64,000 bases of DNA, taken from assembly GCF_021730395.1 (NCBI RefSeq), contig NC_069362.1:92706001-92770000 (forward strand), written 5' to 3'. Below the pieces are notes generated by a model. That model was not told where the DNA came from. It ran no database searches and saw nothing but the letters and a program-made list of their open reading frames with translations. A program made the translations under genes and the position numbers. The stretch comes from Mercenaria mercenaria (Eukaryota; Mollusca; Bivalvia; Venerida; Veneridae). Below are positions 12,890 through 25,739 of the stretch, piece by piece (within the stretch, counting starts at the first letter, position 1; every line of letters starts with the position of its first letter).

Positions 12890-15060
12890 CTTGCAACATT
12901 TTCATTCAGCACTGGTTACTTGTTACTACTGTCAAATGGCAAGTAACTGCTAACAGTTAGAGACAAGCTGCTGCTAACATTTAAGTCAAGTAAAACTGCA
13001 GAATGACAAATTACCACTGCCAAATGAAAGGTGACATCCCTTACAGAAGCAAGCCTCTGTGGCGTACATGCTGCGTATATGCCGCGAACACAGTAGTTCG
13101 CCAGAGGAGTACATTTTACATACACCGCATGCCGCGTACATGCCGTGTACTATTTCAACGAGTACACAGCATGTACGCAGGAGGTCACTAGTACACTTCA
13201 AGTACGCAGCACAGACTCTGAAAATTTAAGGAGTACACTGCATGTACGCAGGAGGGACTTGTACAAGAAAATAGTACACTGCATGTACACCGCAGATACT
13301 TTGAAATTTGTGCAGTACACTTCATATACGCGGGAAAGACTTGTACAATTTCTTTTGGCATTTATACTTAGTTTTTTTTTTATAAGTTAAAGTCTGAAGT
13401 AAACTTCATATACGCGGGAGGGACTTCATGCAGAAAGGATTTGTACATATTTTTTTTTTTGAAGCAAGAACTTGATTTTTGAGTAACTTTTATCTTAATA
13501 GCATAGAATAGTTCAGATTACCGGTATTCTGAACAATAAAAATTTGCCAAACTATTTGCAATGTTCATTTGTGAAGCTTACATCTTAGTGATTTCTGAGC
13601 TGCACCTTGCATGCAGTGTAAAAATATATTCTTTTTCATTTTGAATTAATCCTGGAGCTTTCTAACTTGGATAATTGAAAAGCCTTATTTGAACTTCGTT
13701 GCATTACATTTTGTAATACATGAAATAATTACCAAGATAATGCCTCAACAGCGCCCGAATGAGAAGAATTAATAGCTCTCACTGTTATTTGAATACTCTT
13801 AAGCAAAACACCACTCTATCATGTTTTATAAAGGCTTTAATGCTCATTATGTTAACTCATTAAGGCCTCACCAAATTAAAAAAATGTTCATCGGATTTGC
13901 CACTCGTATATTTTCAGAACGTTTTTGGCTAATTGCGCTTGCCCCATTGGAAAAAATCAATCCAAAATTTTTTGGTGCGCTACTTTTTACGGACGTAAAA
14001 GTGTATAAATGCTTATATAATTCCAGTCCTAGATTGTTCTCAGATGGATTTTAATCAAAATAAATACATACTACGCACACATCGTCTATAATAAATCATA
14101 ACACTTATATTTAGTTGCATTAAAGTTGTTTCCCCTTGATGCAGTTACGCCATTTTCTTCAAATGTTTACCAAATTACATGCTACAAAAATTGATTTATT
14201 TCATTGAAAAGTGGATGGAGAAAAGCATACTAATTTATTTGATAACATCAATCTACATTATTTTGGTAAGGGTAAATACTTATTGATGCATGTCACTTAT
14301 CTTTTTTCTGTTTTTTTCTGTCCAAATGATCAGCATTTGCATACGAAAGTTGGTGGGGTAAGGAATTTACATTATCACAGCAGTTTCGCCACAAGAGTAC
14401 ACAGCATGTATGCAGCAGGAGTACACAGCATGTACGCCGCAGGACTCGGGCCAGGAGTACACAGCATGTACGCCGCAGGAGTACACAGCATGTACACCGC
14501 AGGAGTACACAGCATGTACGCCGCAGGGGTAGTACACCGCAGGCTCATTTGCATGTGAAAAGTGTATGTGCCGCGTACATGCTGCGTACTAATTCTCGCA
14601 TACTAAATTCCTCCAGCGTACATCCTGTGTACTATGTAGTCCACAGCATGTACGCAGCAGGTAGTACGCGGCAGAGCTCATTTGCATGTCAAAAGTGTAC
14701 TACAAACGTACTATCGGTGTATGTGCGGTGTATATCCTGCGTACTATTGATTTCAGTACACATCATGTACGCATCATATACGCTGTATGTACACAGCAAG
14801 AGTACGCAGCAGGCCTTTTTCTTCTGTAAGGGATACTATAAGGCACCACTGCCGGATGACAAGCAACCACTGCTGAATGCCAAGTTATCAGTACTAAATT
14901 ACACTAAACAACTGACGAATGACAATGAATCAAATGTCATTTGGTACTGATTACTTGTTACCATTGCAGAATGACAAGTAACTACAGCCGAATGACATGA
15001 CAAGCACCCGCTACTGACTTACGTGAAACAACTGCTGAATGGCAAGTAACAACTGTTCAT
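12890..15060. repeat. Minisatellite block with two GTAC-rich arrays
   Basis: Two arrays (about 13060-13440 and 14390-14820) are built from a 20-25-base motif, GTACACAGCATGTACGC plus CGCAGGA or variants. The motif occurs in both orientations inside each array. Each array has on its outer side copies of another short unit (CTGCAGAATGACAAGTAAC and variants) at 12890-13030 and 14840-15060. About 950 bases of AT-rich DNA separate the arrays. Open frames in the arrays have a period-driven composition (repeats of VHSMYAAG) and are not genes. Confidence 0.8.
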
Positions 15061-15299
15061 GTATGAATATCATAATGTAATATGACTACACCCGAATACG
15101 GGGAGAGTATTAAGGTAAGGACTGAATTTGGAGCTGATGGTTAATCTCAGTTTCTAAACCAGACAATACATGTTTTCTGACTAGTACCTTAAATTTGAAA
15201 TGACAAATTATCACTAAACAGTGTGTAGCAAGTTGAAGCTGTGGTCAATGTCAGTGTCGCTAGTATTAAAAACAAACTATTTTTGAAGAAGTGCATGCC

Positions 15300-16790
15300 C
15301 CCAGATAGCTTCATTTGAATGGAAGTGATAACTATATGTATTATTTTGGTAAATGTTTGGTCAAACATTTTATAACCTCTATGTTATGTTCTGGACAGGG
15401 AAAGAGCCACAGTGACCTTTGACCTCTTAAGTGTGATCTTTATCTCTGAGCTAGGGGTCTAGGTGTTGTGCATGACTAGTTGTCTCATTCTGGGAAACGT
15501 TTGTTCCAAAAATATTCATATTGATTCCTTGATGGGACTGCACAGGAGAAAATCTATTGAAATTTGACCTGGAAAAAACTACAGGCATTTGACCTCAAAG
15601 TGACCTTGACCTTTGAACAATGAGTCTGAGTGTTGCGTATGAAACGTTGTCTCATTATGGAATACATTTGTGCCGAGTAATAATAAAATCCCTTGATGGA
15701 TGGCTGAGTTACAGAGAGGAAAAAAGCCATGTTAACATTTGACCTCAAAGTGTGACCTTGACCTTTGAGCAAGGGATTTGACTTAATGTTGGGCCATAAT
15801 TCTAGTCAGACCAACAGAAACCCCAAAGAAAACCTAAGGTGCATAACTTCACATGCAGCATAATAATTCCTGTTATGTTTCATGACACTAGGTTAAATGT
15901 ATTTCAAGATATTTTTCACTAAGACAAGGGCCATAACTCTGGTCTGGCTGAGAGAAATCCCAAAACAGAATATCAAGTGCACAACTTCACATGCTAAGTA
16001 ACAGTCTCCTAAAGGTTTATGACTCTAAATCAAATACATTTTGCGATACATTTAACCCAAACTTCATGTCTTTTTATGCATTTTTTTTTTTTTACTTAAT
16101 CAATGGCCATATTCTGGTCGGACCAAAAGAAATCCTGAACAAAACCTAAGTTGCATAACTTCACATGCTGAATAATAATTCCTATTATATTGAATGACCC
16201 TACGTTAAATGCGTTTTAAGATTTTGTTTCACTAATTCAAGGGCCATAACTCTGGTCTGGCTGAGAGAAATCCAAAAACAGAACATCGTGCACAACTTCA
16301 CATGCTAAATAACAACCTCCTTATGGTTTATGACTAAATCAAATACTTTTGACCATACATGCAACACAAACTTTTATGCCCTTTTTGCATATATTTTACT
16401 TAATCAGGGGCCATAACTCTGGTGGGACCAAAAGAAATTTCGAACAGTACCCCAGGCGCACAACTTCATATGCTGAATAAATTTCTTGTTATGTTTCATA
16501 ATCCTAGGTCAATGATACATGCGACACAAACTTTTCGGCCCTTTTTATACATGTTTTTGACCACTTAAAGGGCCATAATTCTGGCCTGGCTGTGCGAGTT
16601 CACAATTTAAACACCAGGTGCACAACTTCACATGCTGAATAACAATCCTGTGAGGTTTAATGACTCCGGGTCAAATATTTCTTGAGAAATGCACGACTCA
16701 AAGTCGAATGGACGGACGTACGGAATGATAAGGGCAACTCTTAAGTGCCCCCAAAACATTTGGGGAACACACATATATATCATGTTTTCT
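15300..16790. repeat. Composite tandem repeat with GACCTTTGACC units
   Basis: The first part carries units such as GTGACCTTTGACCTC and GTTGTCTCATTCTGGG, which also occur at 33110-33960. The second part repeats GGGCCATAACTCTGG and GCACAACTTCACATGCT with a period near 200 bases. It closes with GACGGACGTACGGAATG. No protein family is encoded. Confidence 0.7.
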
Positions 16791-17074
16791 GTACTTTTTT
16801 CGGCTCATTTCGCTTGCCAACTTCCATATAGTCAGTATTTTAGTTGTCACATAACCAGATAGTCTGCATGCAAGTTAAAAATCCATCCCTGCGGGTTGGG
16901 TATTTACAATAATATGCTACATGCCGACTGTTACAGCAAGGGTATATTATTGACATTATCGATGGTTTTCCCAAAACAGTTTCATATCCACAAGACATAT
17001 ACTATGATTATTCGCCGTACTCTTACGTAACTAGACAACTTCCTCGCATGAAAGAATTAAACATCTCAGCGAAT

Positions 17075-17142
17075 TAGGATTCCAAAACGTTGCGGGGCAA
17101 GTGAGTCAAAATCCGCGGCATCAACCACTCGGCCACGGAGGA
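17075..17142 (-). repeat. SINE head (tRNA-like part only)
   Basis: On the minus strand it reads CTCCGTGGCCGAGTGGTTGA and ends near ACTCACTTGCCCCGC. This matches the tRNA-like head of the SINE at 70-300. The body is absent. Confidence 0.6.
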
Positions 17143-17456
17143 CCAGCCGGTAATCATGTCAGACGATTCAAACTTGCCACTACACAAAAAAGTTTATTCC
17201 AGAACCATTTGCTACCCTTGCATGTCAAACTAGACTATAACTAAAAAGTATTATTTACTTATGTTATTAGGAATGTGTTAATATTGCAATGGCGAAAAAT
17301 GGCGATTTATAAAAACAAAAACCAAAAAACATGCATATGGTAATAGCAAATGGACCATTGAACCTTTTTGCGCAGGTGTATAGTCACAGCTATTGCTTTA
17401 TCCATTTCAATATTGACATTACCTAAATAAATAATATTTTAATTATTATCTACTTA

Positions 17457-17622
17457 CGAAATAATATATCTCACTAGTGATTTGTCGCTAAATAAATCAT
17501 TGTTTGGAGTTCAGATGTGAAGGAATTATATATATACGCGTACATATAATAATACGCACCTGAACGACAAACAATGATCGATTTATTCAAGAGCAAATCA
17601 CTAAATGAGATATATTATTTCG
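17457..17622. repeat. Foldback with ~65-bp imperfect arms
   Basis: The left arm (CGAAATAATATATCTCACTA, then GTGATTTG and AATCATTGTTTG) is mirrored by the right arm (CAAACAATGATCGATTTATT, then CAAATCACTAAATGAGAT). The spacer holds an alternating ATATATACGCGTA stretch. It is probably a MITE. Confidence 0.75.
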
Positions 17623-18752
17623 ATTCTAACACGTTACCTAGGACTTTAAAGTACATCCTTGACGACGTTCATTAAATATTGTCCGTTTTCAATCGGTTTC
17701 TTTTCCAGCGCGCCGCTATGCCGTTTGACGCTATGATTTAATTGTGACGTCAGAACAGTGAATTGTTGTATAAAAATTAATAGGAAAATGAATCGGATCG
17801 TGTTAGAATTGTTCTTTACAACCAAATAACTTATGTTCGCTGACTTGTGATTTTTATGACGTTAACATGGTAGTAGCGGACCCCTCCTCCCGCACCTACC
17901 CCCATTCACCCTTTCACGGCTTGTAGTCACGCCCCTTCCAGAAATTCCTGGCTACACCTATGATCATAAACTTAATAAAAGTAATGACAATGTAGTCATT
18001 GATTTCATTAAAAATACTAGGGTATATCATGTGTTATTTCTATTCCATAAGCATGCATGACTTTGAAAAAAAATGTTCATAGATCTTCTCTATTTGAGAA
18101 AATTAATAAAGTCATTAATGTTGCTTTGATAATATCTGTCAAGGGTTTACATGAAATAATAATTTTTAAAAAAAAAATGCTCAACCCACGACAAATATTT
18201 TCTGTATATCTTGAAATATCTGTTCAAAACTAGCATACGTTTTTGACTTTTATAATGAGCGAAATAATATCAATGGGTTAAAGACCATACCTTATCTGAA
18301 AGTTAACGCGTCGTAAAAATATTCATATTGTCACAACACAATAGTATGTCAGCTTAGACACCAGAAGAAAGTCATTGTTAGCTATTTTGCTCATAAGATA
18401 ATGTATTTCCTTTGGTTAAAATCGCACAAGTGGTTTTATCAAAGGCGTTGTTCAGTTAAGATTGACATAAAACCGTCTATTTCATTTGTATTTATTACCT
18501 GTTGTGAACGGATTTTAAGTGAATAACATAAAATTGTCAAATATTCAATAAAATGACTAAGAAGACCATGGTCATATTTCAGCCGGTCAGACACAAAACA
18601 AATGTCCACCGTTCGGCTACATTTTCGGTTACAAGTACATTTGCGAAAATTTCAAAGAATATAAAATGACATTACAAACAGTTGAAATGTACATAACAAA
18701 TGTTGAATGAATAATAAACCTAATTAATGCAGTCATTAATTTTCCGCGCCAA

Positions 18753-19862
18753 TTAATTATATTGTATATCTACATGTCCATTAACAAACTCGGTCATCTG
18801 TATAACATTTTCCTCCTGTGTTTCTTCCGAATTGCGTCTCGAGGCTTGAGACGCGCTTTCGTCACTCATATCAAAAGATCGCGTAGTTCTTGTAAAATCG
18901 TTGAAATTTAACTTGAAAGTACTTGCTTTCCGAGCAGCAGTCATCTGCTTAAAATGGCGGCTCCACTTCATCTCTGACGGCAGGTATGATGTACGAGCAT
19001 GAACAAAACTGTCTGTGAACTCATCAACGCCTTCAACCACAACAAGAATCTCATAAGCACCCTTTTCAAAATCTTTCCGGTTGAAGTCCCAGAAAGGACT
19101 ACTTTTGTCAATTAAATGTCTGAATACTTTTGGTCTGAAGAAAAGTCTCGAGCTTTCGTGGCATGGGTTGAATTCCATATCAAGTCGACATTTTCCTGAT
19201 CCGTCCTCTCTATTCATGATACATAGTGCTGCCACTTTTGGATCTATCAGCTGAGATCGTTGCATGTTCAAGATTTGAATCTCGATGAAATAAATGCCAT
19301 TGTCCTCGTACACACAAGCGACTTTACTGAATAAAACGGTGTGTGCTCTTCTTTTTGGAGACTGGAATTTGAACAGAATGACGCCAGTTATGGCTGTGAG
19401 AATCAAAACTCCTAATATTGATTGTATAACAACTAGTAAGATAGCAGTCGGACACTCATCTGTAACGTAGCGGGTGCCATAGCCAATTGTCGTCTGCGTT
19501 TCCATAGAAAACTGGAACATCTCCAGAAAGTTATGAACGTCTTCAACACATGGCTGACTTTCACCATCTGCCGGCAGAAAATCACCATTTGCTTCAGCAA
19601 CTACGAAGTACAGCAAGGCAAAGGTAAACCAACTCAACAGAAAACATGTTAAGAATATTAAACAAATCCAGGCTGACTCCAGTTCTACTATGGAAATAAA
19701 AATATTTGGATAGAAAAATTTCTTTGAGCTAGGTTGGTTTGCAAGTTTCACAGTCGTGTTTCCGCTTTTTGTCACTATCCTCATATCGTCTGGTTCACTA
19801 TTGGTTACAAAATCGAAAAAGTCTATAACCGACCTACGCCTAGCACGCATTTTATTTTCCAT
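18753..19862 (-). CDS. Inward-rectifier potassium channel (Kir), copy A
   Basis: A single uninterrupted 369-residue frame with an ATG start at 19862. Kir channels are tetrameric plasma-membrane K+ channels with two membrane helices, gated by PIP2. Visible features are TM1 at about 65-88, a pore loop with ETQTTIGYGTRY (GYG filter 127-129), Cys105 and Cys137 at the positions of the conserved extracellular disulfide, the filter salt-bridge pair Glu121/Arg131, and TM2 at about 140-166. Basic SPKRR follows TM2 at the PIP2-contact position. The cytoplasmic domain ends with the family motif TSYLPSEMKW. By alignment to the Kir2.1 TM2 (QSIVG...D172), the rectification-control position is Leu155, not acidic, so rectification may be weak (inference). 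The Ser/Glu-rich tail has no clear PDZ motif. An additional 5' non-coding exon is possible. It is head-to-head with copy B. Confidence 0.95.
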   Translation of the reverse strand: MENKMRARRRSVIDFFDFVTNSEPDDMRIVTKSGNTTVKLANQPSSKKFFYPNIFISIVELESAWICLIFLTCFLLSWFTFALLYFVVAEANGDFLPADGESQPCVEDVHNFLEMFQFSMETQTTIGYGTRYVTDECPTAILLVVIQSILGVLILTAITGVILFKFQSPKRRAHTVLFSKVACVYEDNGIYFIEIQILNMQRSQLIDPKVAALCIMNREDGSGKCRLDMEFNPCHESSRLFFRPKVFRHLIDKSSPFWDFNRKDFEKGAYEILVVVEGVDEFTDSFVHARTSYLPSEMKWSRHFKQMTAARKASTFKLNFNDFTRTTRSFDMSDESASQASRRNSEETQEENVIQMTEFVNGHVDIQYN

Positions 19863-20844
19863 GAGTGCTATTGTGGTGTATGAAAAAGTATAATCACTAT
19901 ATATTCTTACGATTTTTCTTAATCCTTTATATCTCGTTGTCTTCTTCGTCCTTTTGATACCTGTTACATTAGCTGTAGAACATCCACCTTCAATGATATT
20001 CTAATCCTATGTCAAATTTTGAAATAATTGCTGAAATCCCTTCCCTCTTACGTACACAATCTCCTAAGCTCGTCTCGTTATCTTTTTCGTGAAGTGTTTT
20101 GTTAAATTCTTTTCCGCTGTTAAATTCTTTTCCGTTTGCTATAAGTTTCTTTTTTTCAATAAAACTTTCTTTCTTGTTCTTTTTGTCAGTTTAAGTAACT
20201 TTCTTACGTAAAAAATCATATAGATTTAATATCTACTTTTCTCACATTTACATTTTGTTAATCAAAATTGCAAACATGTATTATGACACGTGACAGAGAT
20301 AATTAACTGCGCATTGCTAATTTTATACAAATTGTGGCGTATGTTATTAACAACAAGCCTCCCATTGGCGTTCTCTTATAAATCAGTATGTGTTTTCGTA
20401 GAAAGAGATCACAAAGTGCAATAAAAATCATAATTACAATATTTACATAACAACTACGTGACATTTGTAATAAAACGTATATGTTTCTGTCAGCCGTTTG
20501 GATTTTTTTTGTCCGAACCGTCGCGTCAAGCGAATGCAGAGTATTTTAAGATCTATTAATGTTTTGACAGATTGCACTTGCTAGTGTGCATACAAATGAT
20601 TTAAAATCAAAACAACCTCGTTTGATGTTTACACTTATTGATATATCAAACTGTTCTCATTTTATAAGCGACAATGTAGATAAAGCTGTCATTGTTTACT
20701 TGTCTTTACTAATTTTCTATTTCGCAACAACAATAAACGAGACAGAGGATCACCTTGACGCACCGCCCGTCATGAAGTAAATGTCAACGTTTCATAAAGA
20801 TATGATTCGGTGATACTGCTACTGTCAGTTTTAGAGAAAGAAAG
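19863..20844. promoter_or_regulatory. Shared intergenic region between divergent Kir genes
   Basis: About 980 bases separate the two start codons, which point away from each other, so this stretch must hold both 5' UTRs and probably both promoters. TATA-like TCTTATAAATC occurs near 20374 and a CRE-like core, TACGTGAC, near 20455. Neither is proven. No other gene is seen. Confidence 0.4.
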
Positions 20845-22454
20845 ATGGGATGGTCTCAGCTGAAGGTATGTCAATTTATCATATATTTAACGTGATACAC
20901 ACAGCTTCATACAAAGATAAATGTAATGTAATTTGAGTTCTTACCGAAAATGTATGGATGTATGTGCCTGCTATTACTGACGTACTTACTACTTGTTTAC
21001 AATAAAGGAAATAAATCTAAAAAATGCTGAAGGAATTGCATACATGGAGGTTAGGTAGTCGGTGATAGGTTTAATAAAGATGGACGTGATAAAGACGGAG
21101 GGGCAGACACGTAGCTCGGTGAGAGAGAATAGCTGATGTGTTTTAGAATTAAATTAAACCTGCTGAATGTATATAATGGTGTGTTGAGTTCTAGACCATG
21201 AAACAATGTCGGCAAACAAAATAACTCTAGGTTAATTTTGCCGAATGACACTTTATGACTCACATTCCCGACTTCCAATCACGTTTTTAAAGTTTTTTTT
21301 TTATTTTTACATTACTATAGTACATGTATCGGTTATGTCTCGTTATTAATTAAACTTAACTTGCAAAGTTTTCCAGTCTTATATTGAAACTTTGATTATT
21401 TCAGAAGGATATTTTAAGGTTTTTGCCTTGGAACTGGAGAACCCTACGAAGAAAATCAGATATTGACGAGAGTAATGCTTCGAGAATCATCAACCGGGAA
21501 GGAAAGGTGAAAATCGTTCTAGATCAGCTTAGCTTCGGCAAACGACGTAGATACTGGCGCAATCCTCTGCCGAGTCTGCTCAGTCTGCAATGGCGATGGA
21601 TTATGGTTATTTTTGCCTTCGGGTTTATTCTAACTTGGCTACTCTTTGCAATAGTTTACTACATGATTGCGAAGTTACACGGTGACTTTGAACCAAACGA
21701 CAACCCTGACTTCGATCCCTGTATGAACAGTGTCAACTCTTTTACAGCAGCGTTCTTATTTTCATTGGAAACACAGCACACCATAGGTTATGGAAGTCGA
21801 AATCCTACTTCCGAATGCAGTGAAGCGGTTGTGACAGTTTACGTTCAGTTTATTATAGGTGTAGCCGTACAGTGTGTGACAGCCGGACTTGTTGTTGCTA
21901 AGTTACAGTTAGGAAAACGTACTTCGAAAGCCATAACGTTTAGCAAAAAGGCCATTGTAGGAAAATGTAACGATAATGTATGTTTAATGGTGAGAATCGG
22001 AAACGCTGGAGTTTCTGAACTTGTAAATGCAAGAGGGTTTGGGATACTAATGGAAAGGAAAAAAGTATCGGCTGGAGAGGAAATTCTCAATGAATCATTT
22101 TTGACATTTGTCTCGGAAAATGGTAGTGAAAATTTGAATCTGCTATGGCCAATGGTCATCCATTGCCAGGTTTTAGAAAATCAGGAGGAGTTTCTTAAAA
22201 AGATACAAAGCCCACAATGTGAGTTGATAGTAATAGTAGAAGGTATTCTTGCTTCAACAGGTCAAACTATGCAGCTGAGAATGTCATACCTGGCACATGA
22301 GATAGACATCGGTCAACAGTTTGTGGATATAAGTCCGGTCTTGATGAAAAACAAAACTGGAAATAAGTATCATCATCTTGTAGACTATAAAGATTTCGAT
22401 GTAACAGAAGTTGATGAGCAATGGGATGAAAGTGTTTGGCTACACGATTTTTAA
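20845..22454 (+). CDS. Inward-rectifier potassium channel (Kir), copy B, two exons
   Basis: Join of 20845-20865 and 21405-22454, 356 residues. The main exon frame has no usable ATG near its start. It is open back to an acceptor (TTTGATTATTTCAG) at 21404. Upstream, ATG GGA TGG TCT CAG CTG AAG ends at a good donor (GTATGT) in phase 0, giving an N terminus MGWSQLKKDILRFLPWNW. Visible features are TM1 at about 70-96, ETQHTIGYGSR with filter 135-137 (the His form is common in invertebrate Kirs), disulfide Cys113/Cys145, TM2 at about 147-174, then basic GKR and the Kir cytoplasmic domain (CLMVRIGN, MSYLAHEIDIG). The rectification-control position is Gln163, not acidic. The 21-nt first exon is my prediction. 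A poly(A) signal is likely near 23151. Confidence 0.93.
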
Positions 22455-25400
22455 GTGTGTATATGTTGCTGTTAGTATCATATGCGGATAATTGAAACAG
22501 TATATGTTGCTAAATTATAACTGCTCGTGATTTGCTATTGCTTTCTGTAATTTTCGAGTTCTCATACCGAGGCTATGACTTCTGTCAAGTAATTTTGAAA
22601 CAAACGAACTTAAGAAAAGTTGACTTTTGTCCTGTTTTCATAACAACAAAAATTACCTGGAATAGCAGCGCTGACAACGACGAAGATGATTTTTTTTTCT
22701 AATATCAATACTTCGTGAAAATATAAAATGAGTAAAAACAACGATCATAATGAGAGTTTGTTTTAAGAGTTTCAAATCTCCTGTAACTGCACCAGTTCCA
22801 CGAGCGCACATGTATTTGAAAGTTTTGCAGACGTTATTTCAGCCCGACAGCCGACCACTAGAATACGATCGGTCTTTCTGGATCATAGCTAAAGGGTCCA
22901 AGCAGAATTATTTGAACAAATTTGGGATAGGGCCTTACAATGACGTTACAAACCAAGTTTGATGAAGATCCATCAAGCGGCTCATGAGAAGAAGTCGTTT
23001 AAATGTTGTTTTTATTTTAGCCCTGGATACTCTATACTCAATGTTGTATTGTTGGAGTTAGCCATAACAGTCTCATACCTACAAGGATTTGACCGATTTT
23101 ATCCTACAATCTTGTGTTCAGTACAGTCATTCAAAATTCTATTTTTTTTCAAATAAAATCGACATTACCAATTGTATATAACTTGTCCTAAAACCAGAGA
23201 TCTGGTCCCAATATCACGAAAAAACTTAAGTAGAAGAATCTAATTGCTTAGCTAAGTCTGTTATTTCAAATGCTTGTTTATGCCCTTTATGCATCTTCAA
23301 TGTTGACTTTTTCATCTATATCAGAACCGTATATGATTATTTCAAAGATCAAAGCACAACAATTCTGACTTATATAGAAATAAGAAATGTATTTAAAGTG
23401 GAACTATATATATTTCTCATGTAAAAATCCAGCTGAAATAGATGTCTGTGTTTAAAGGATGGAGGAAATTATGGTTAACCCAGTATACCAAACTCTTCCT
23501 GTTACCAGTACGAAATAATAACTTTCCAAATATAACTTTTCTTATTTTGACTTTGGCAGTCTTTTTAAGAAAAGTCAAACAGCACGCAGGAGTTGCTTCC
23601 CTTCAACTTCTGAAGTAATGGAGATAATTGCGTAGAATATTGAAGAAAAGAGCTATTATTTTAGTATTCCGATTTCTTTATTTCTAAAGCATCAACTTCA
23701 AATACTTTTGCGGCTTTGTCGTTAATTTAACACATTTAATTGCAAAGCAACCGAAAACTGCTTTTATATAACATTCACCAAAAACACAATATGTGCTAAG
23801 ATGCGCATGATGTCACATTAAGCAAATACTTAAGTTCGTTATATCGTGCTTAAATAGAAATGTCATATTTGCGTGACTGAAATAAGTACTGCAGACAAAT
23901 ACTACTAATCATAGTATGACTTAGCTAAAAACACATTGTTATAGAAAAAAATCACCTTTAAATAACAACAACTTAAACAGTAGCACAATTTTAAAATAAC
24001 AGACTTAACTAAGTAATTACTTAAGTTTCTTCGAGAAATTGGGGTCAGTACATCAGAAATTATCCCTAAACAACCAGGTTTTCATAGACGGAAGAGCGTC
24101 AGGTCAGGGTTGAGATGGTCTCTGGCTTATCATTTTTCTAGGGAAAAAAACTTATCAGTCAAGAACAACAAACTGCCACCAGTCCTGGTTTAAAATCGAA
24201 CTTACGAAGCTGTCCGAGACATACAGGTGTGTTTCAATAATTTTGAACATAAGCATTTGTTGCGAAAGTCTCTCTGTCATCCTCTAAGTGTATTTATTTG
24301 GGTTAATTTAATAAATCTTTGCTCTAAAATTTAACAAAATGGTTGAAAATAAAGACAATTAACAAAAGATATTAATATTGCACGGTGCTTTTGTATTCAA
24401 AATTGATTTTTTTTTTTTTTACCCAGCTATCGCAAATTTCAAAATTGCATAAAATACAAACATTATAGATATTCATCAGTATAATTGCGTATGGTATGGG
24501 TAACCTCCTACAGATTTTATAGAAGACAACAATCCTTGCCTAATACAGGGTAATCGAAATATCTACAACAGCCTTTGATACTTCTGTATCTTTTAAATAT
24601 TCAGTAAAATAGGTCAGTGTTAGATGTTTTCACATGGTCCAAAATGTTGATAGATAAATATGTATTAAAAACGTGCCAATAGTAAATTATTGAACGCATC
24701 TGCTATGTCTGCTTCTTTTATAAGCAACGATCTATACTAGAAGCTCAGTCAGAGTTGTGGTCATCTGTCATTAGAATAACCTCAACAGGAGGTAACTGTG
24801 ATTTGCGTTATTTAAAGTGGCTTTTATCTAAGTGTCGAAAAGTCAACTTCAAATACAGATTTCTATATTCGCTTTTGTTTGCAAAAATCCGGTTTGGGTT
24901 TTAGGTTTTGGTTTGGATAAAAAAATAATGATAAACTTAAACTGGTTTCTGTTAAAATGAGTTCTTGAACAAACAGGCGGTTTGTATGAACAAAATGACG
25001 AATCTAGAAAAACTGTAGTCTAAATAATGAGACCTCAGGTAGACCGATTTTACATTTTGATATTTTACGTTGTCTACCTAGAGGCGGATATCGACAAGTC
25101 AAAAAAATATTAACAATATTCAACTCTCGAGTACAATTATTTGGACTAGAAAAACTGGTGATTAGATTTATTCTAAATTGAGATAAATGACAGATTTTTT
25201 TATCTAAGAGCCAAACATTAAATAACATGTACTACTATTACTACTCCTCATGTGTCGACACTATTTAATTAACATATGTATATAGCAAGGCTAATTATGG
25301 CATAGACAGTTGAGTCTCTGCCTTTTGCACTCAACAACATAAGCCATTAGACCAATTGAGTGAATACAAATGTTTCTTTTTGTTAAGTTTAATGTCAGAC

Positions 25401-25704
25401 TGACAGAATTATAGGTCATATATCAACTTTCAATGCATTACTTAAAAATCCACAAATGAAAGAATTCTACACCCTGAGCAAGGTTTCGAACACACAGCAG
25501 TGAAGGACAAATAATTTAAAATCAACAACCCTAGCCTAACTTTTTTTATTTCAATTTGCTGAAAATTAGAGATTAAGTGTTTTGTAACAGGGATAACTCC
25601 TAAACTGAAATCATTGCTGTTTCCTTGTTTTAGACACACTCAGCGAAGTTTGACAGTTGTGATGTAGTTAAGGTGATGTCACGTTTTGAATTTCCGGTGA
25701 ATAA

Positions 25705-25739
<35 letters not shown>

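Larger units (their letters stand above)
16791..18752. other. AT-rich DNA downstream of the minus-strand Kir gene
   Basis: It holds a minus-strand SINE head (17075-17142) and a foldback (17457-17622). A minus-strand AATAAA lies near 18488, about 260 bases past the Kir stop, and is a candidate poly(A) signal. No coding exon was recognised. Confidence 0.45.

Noticed and set aside
14211-14950. Two overlapping open frames of 115 and 133 codons
   Set aside because: The peptide repeats (VHSMYAAG) come directly from the GTAC minisatellite and no splice or family signal supports a gene.
25706-25738. A33 run as the tail of a processed pseudogene
   Set aside because: No gene-derived sequence or target duplication was recognised next to it.
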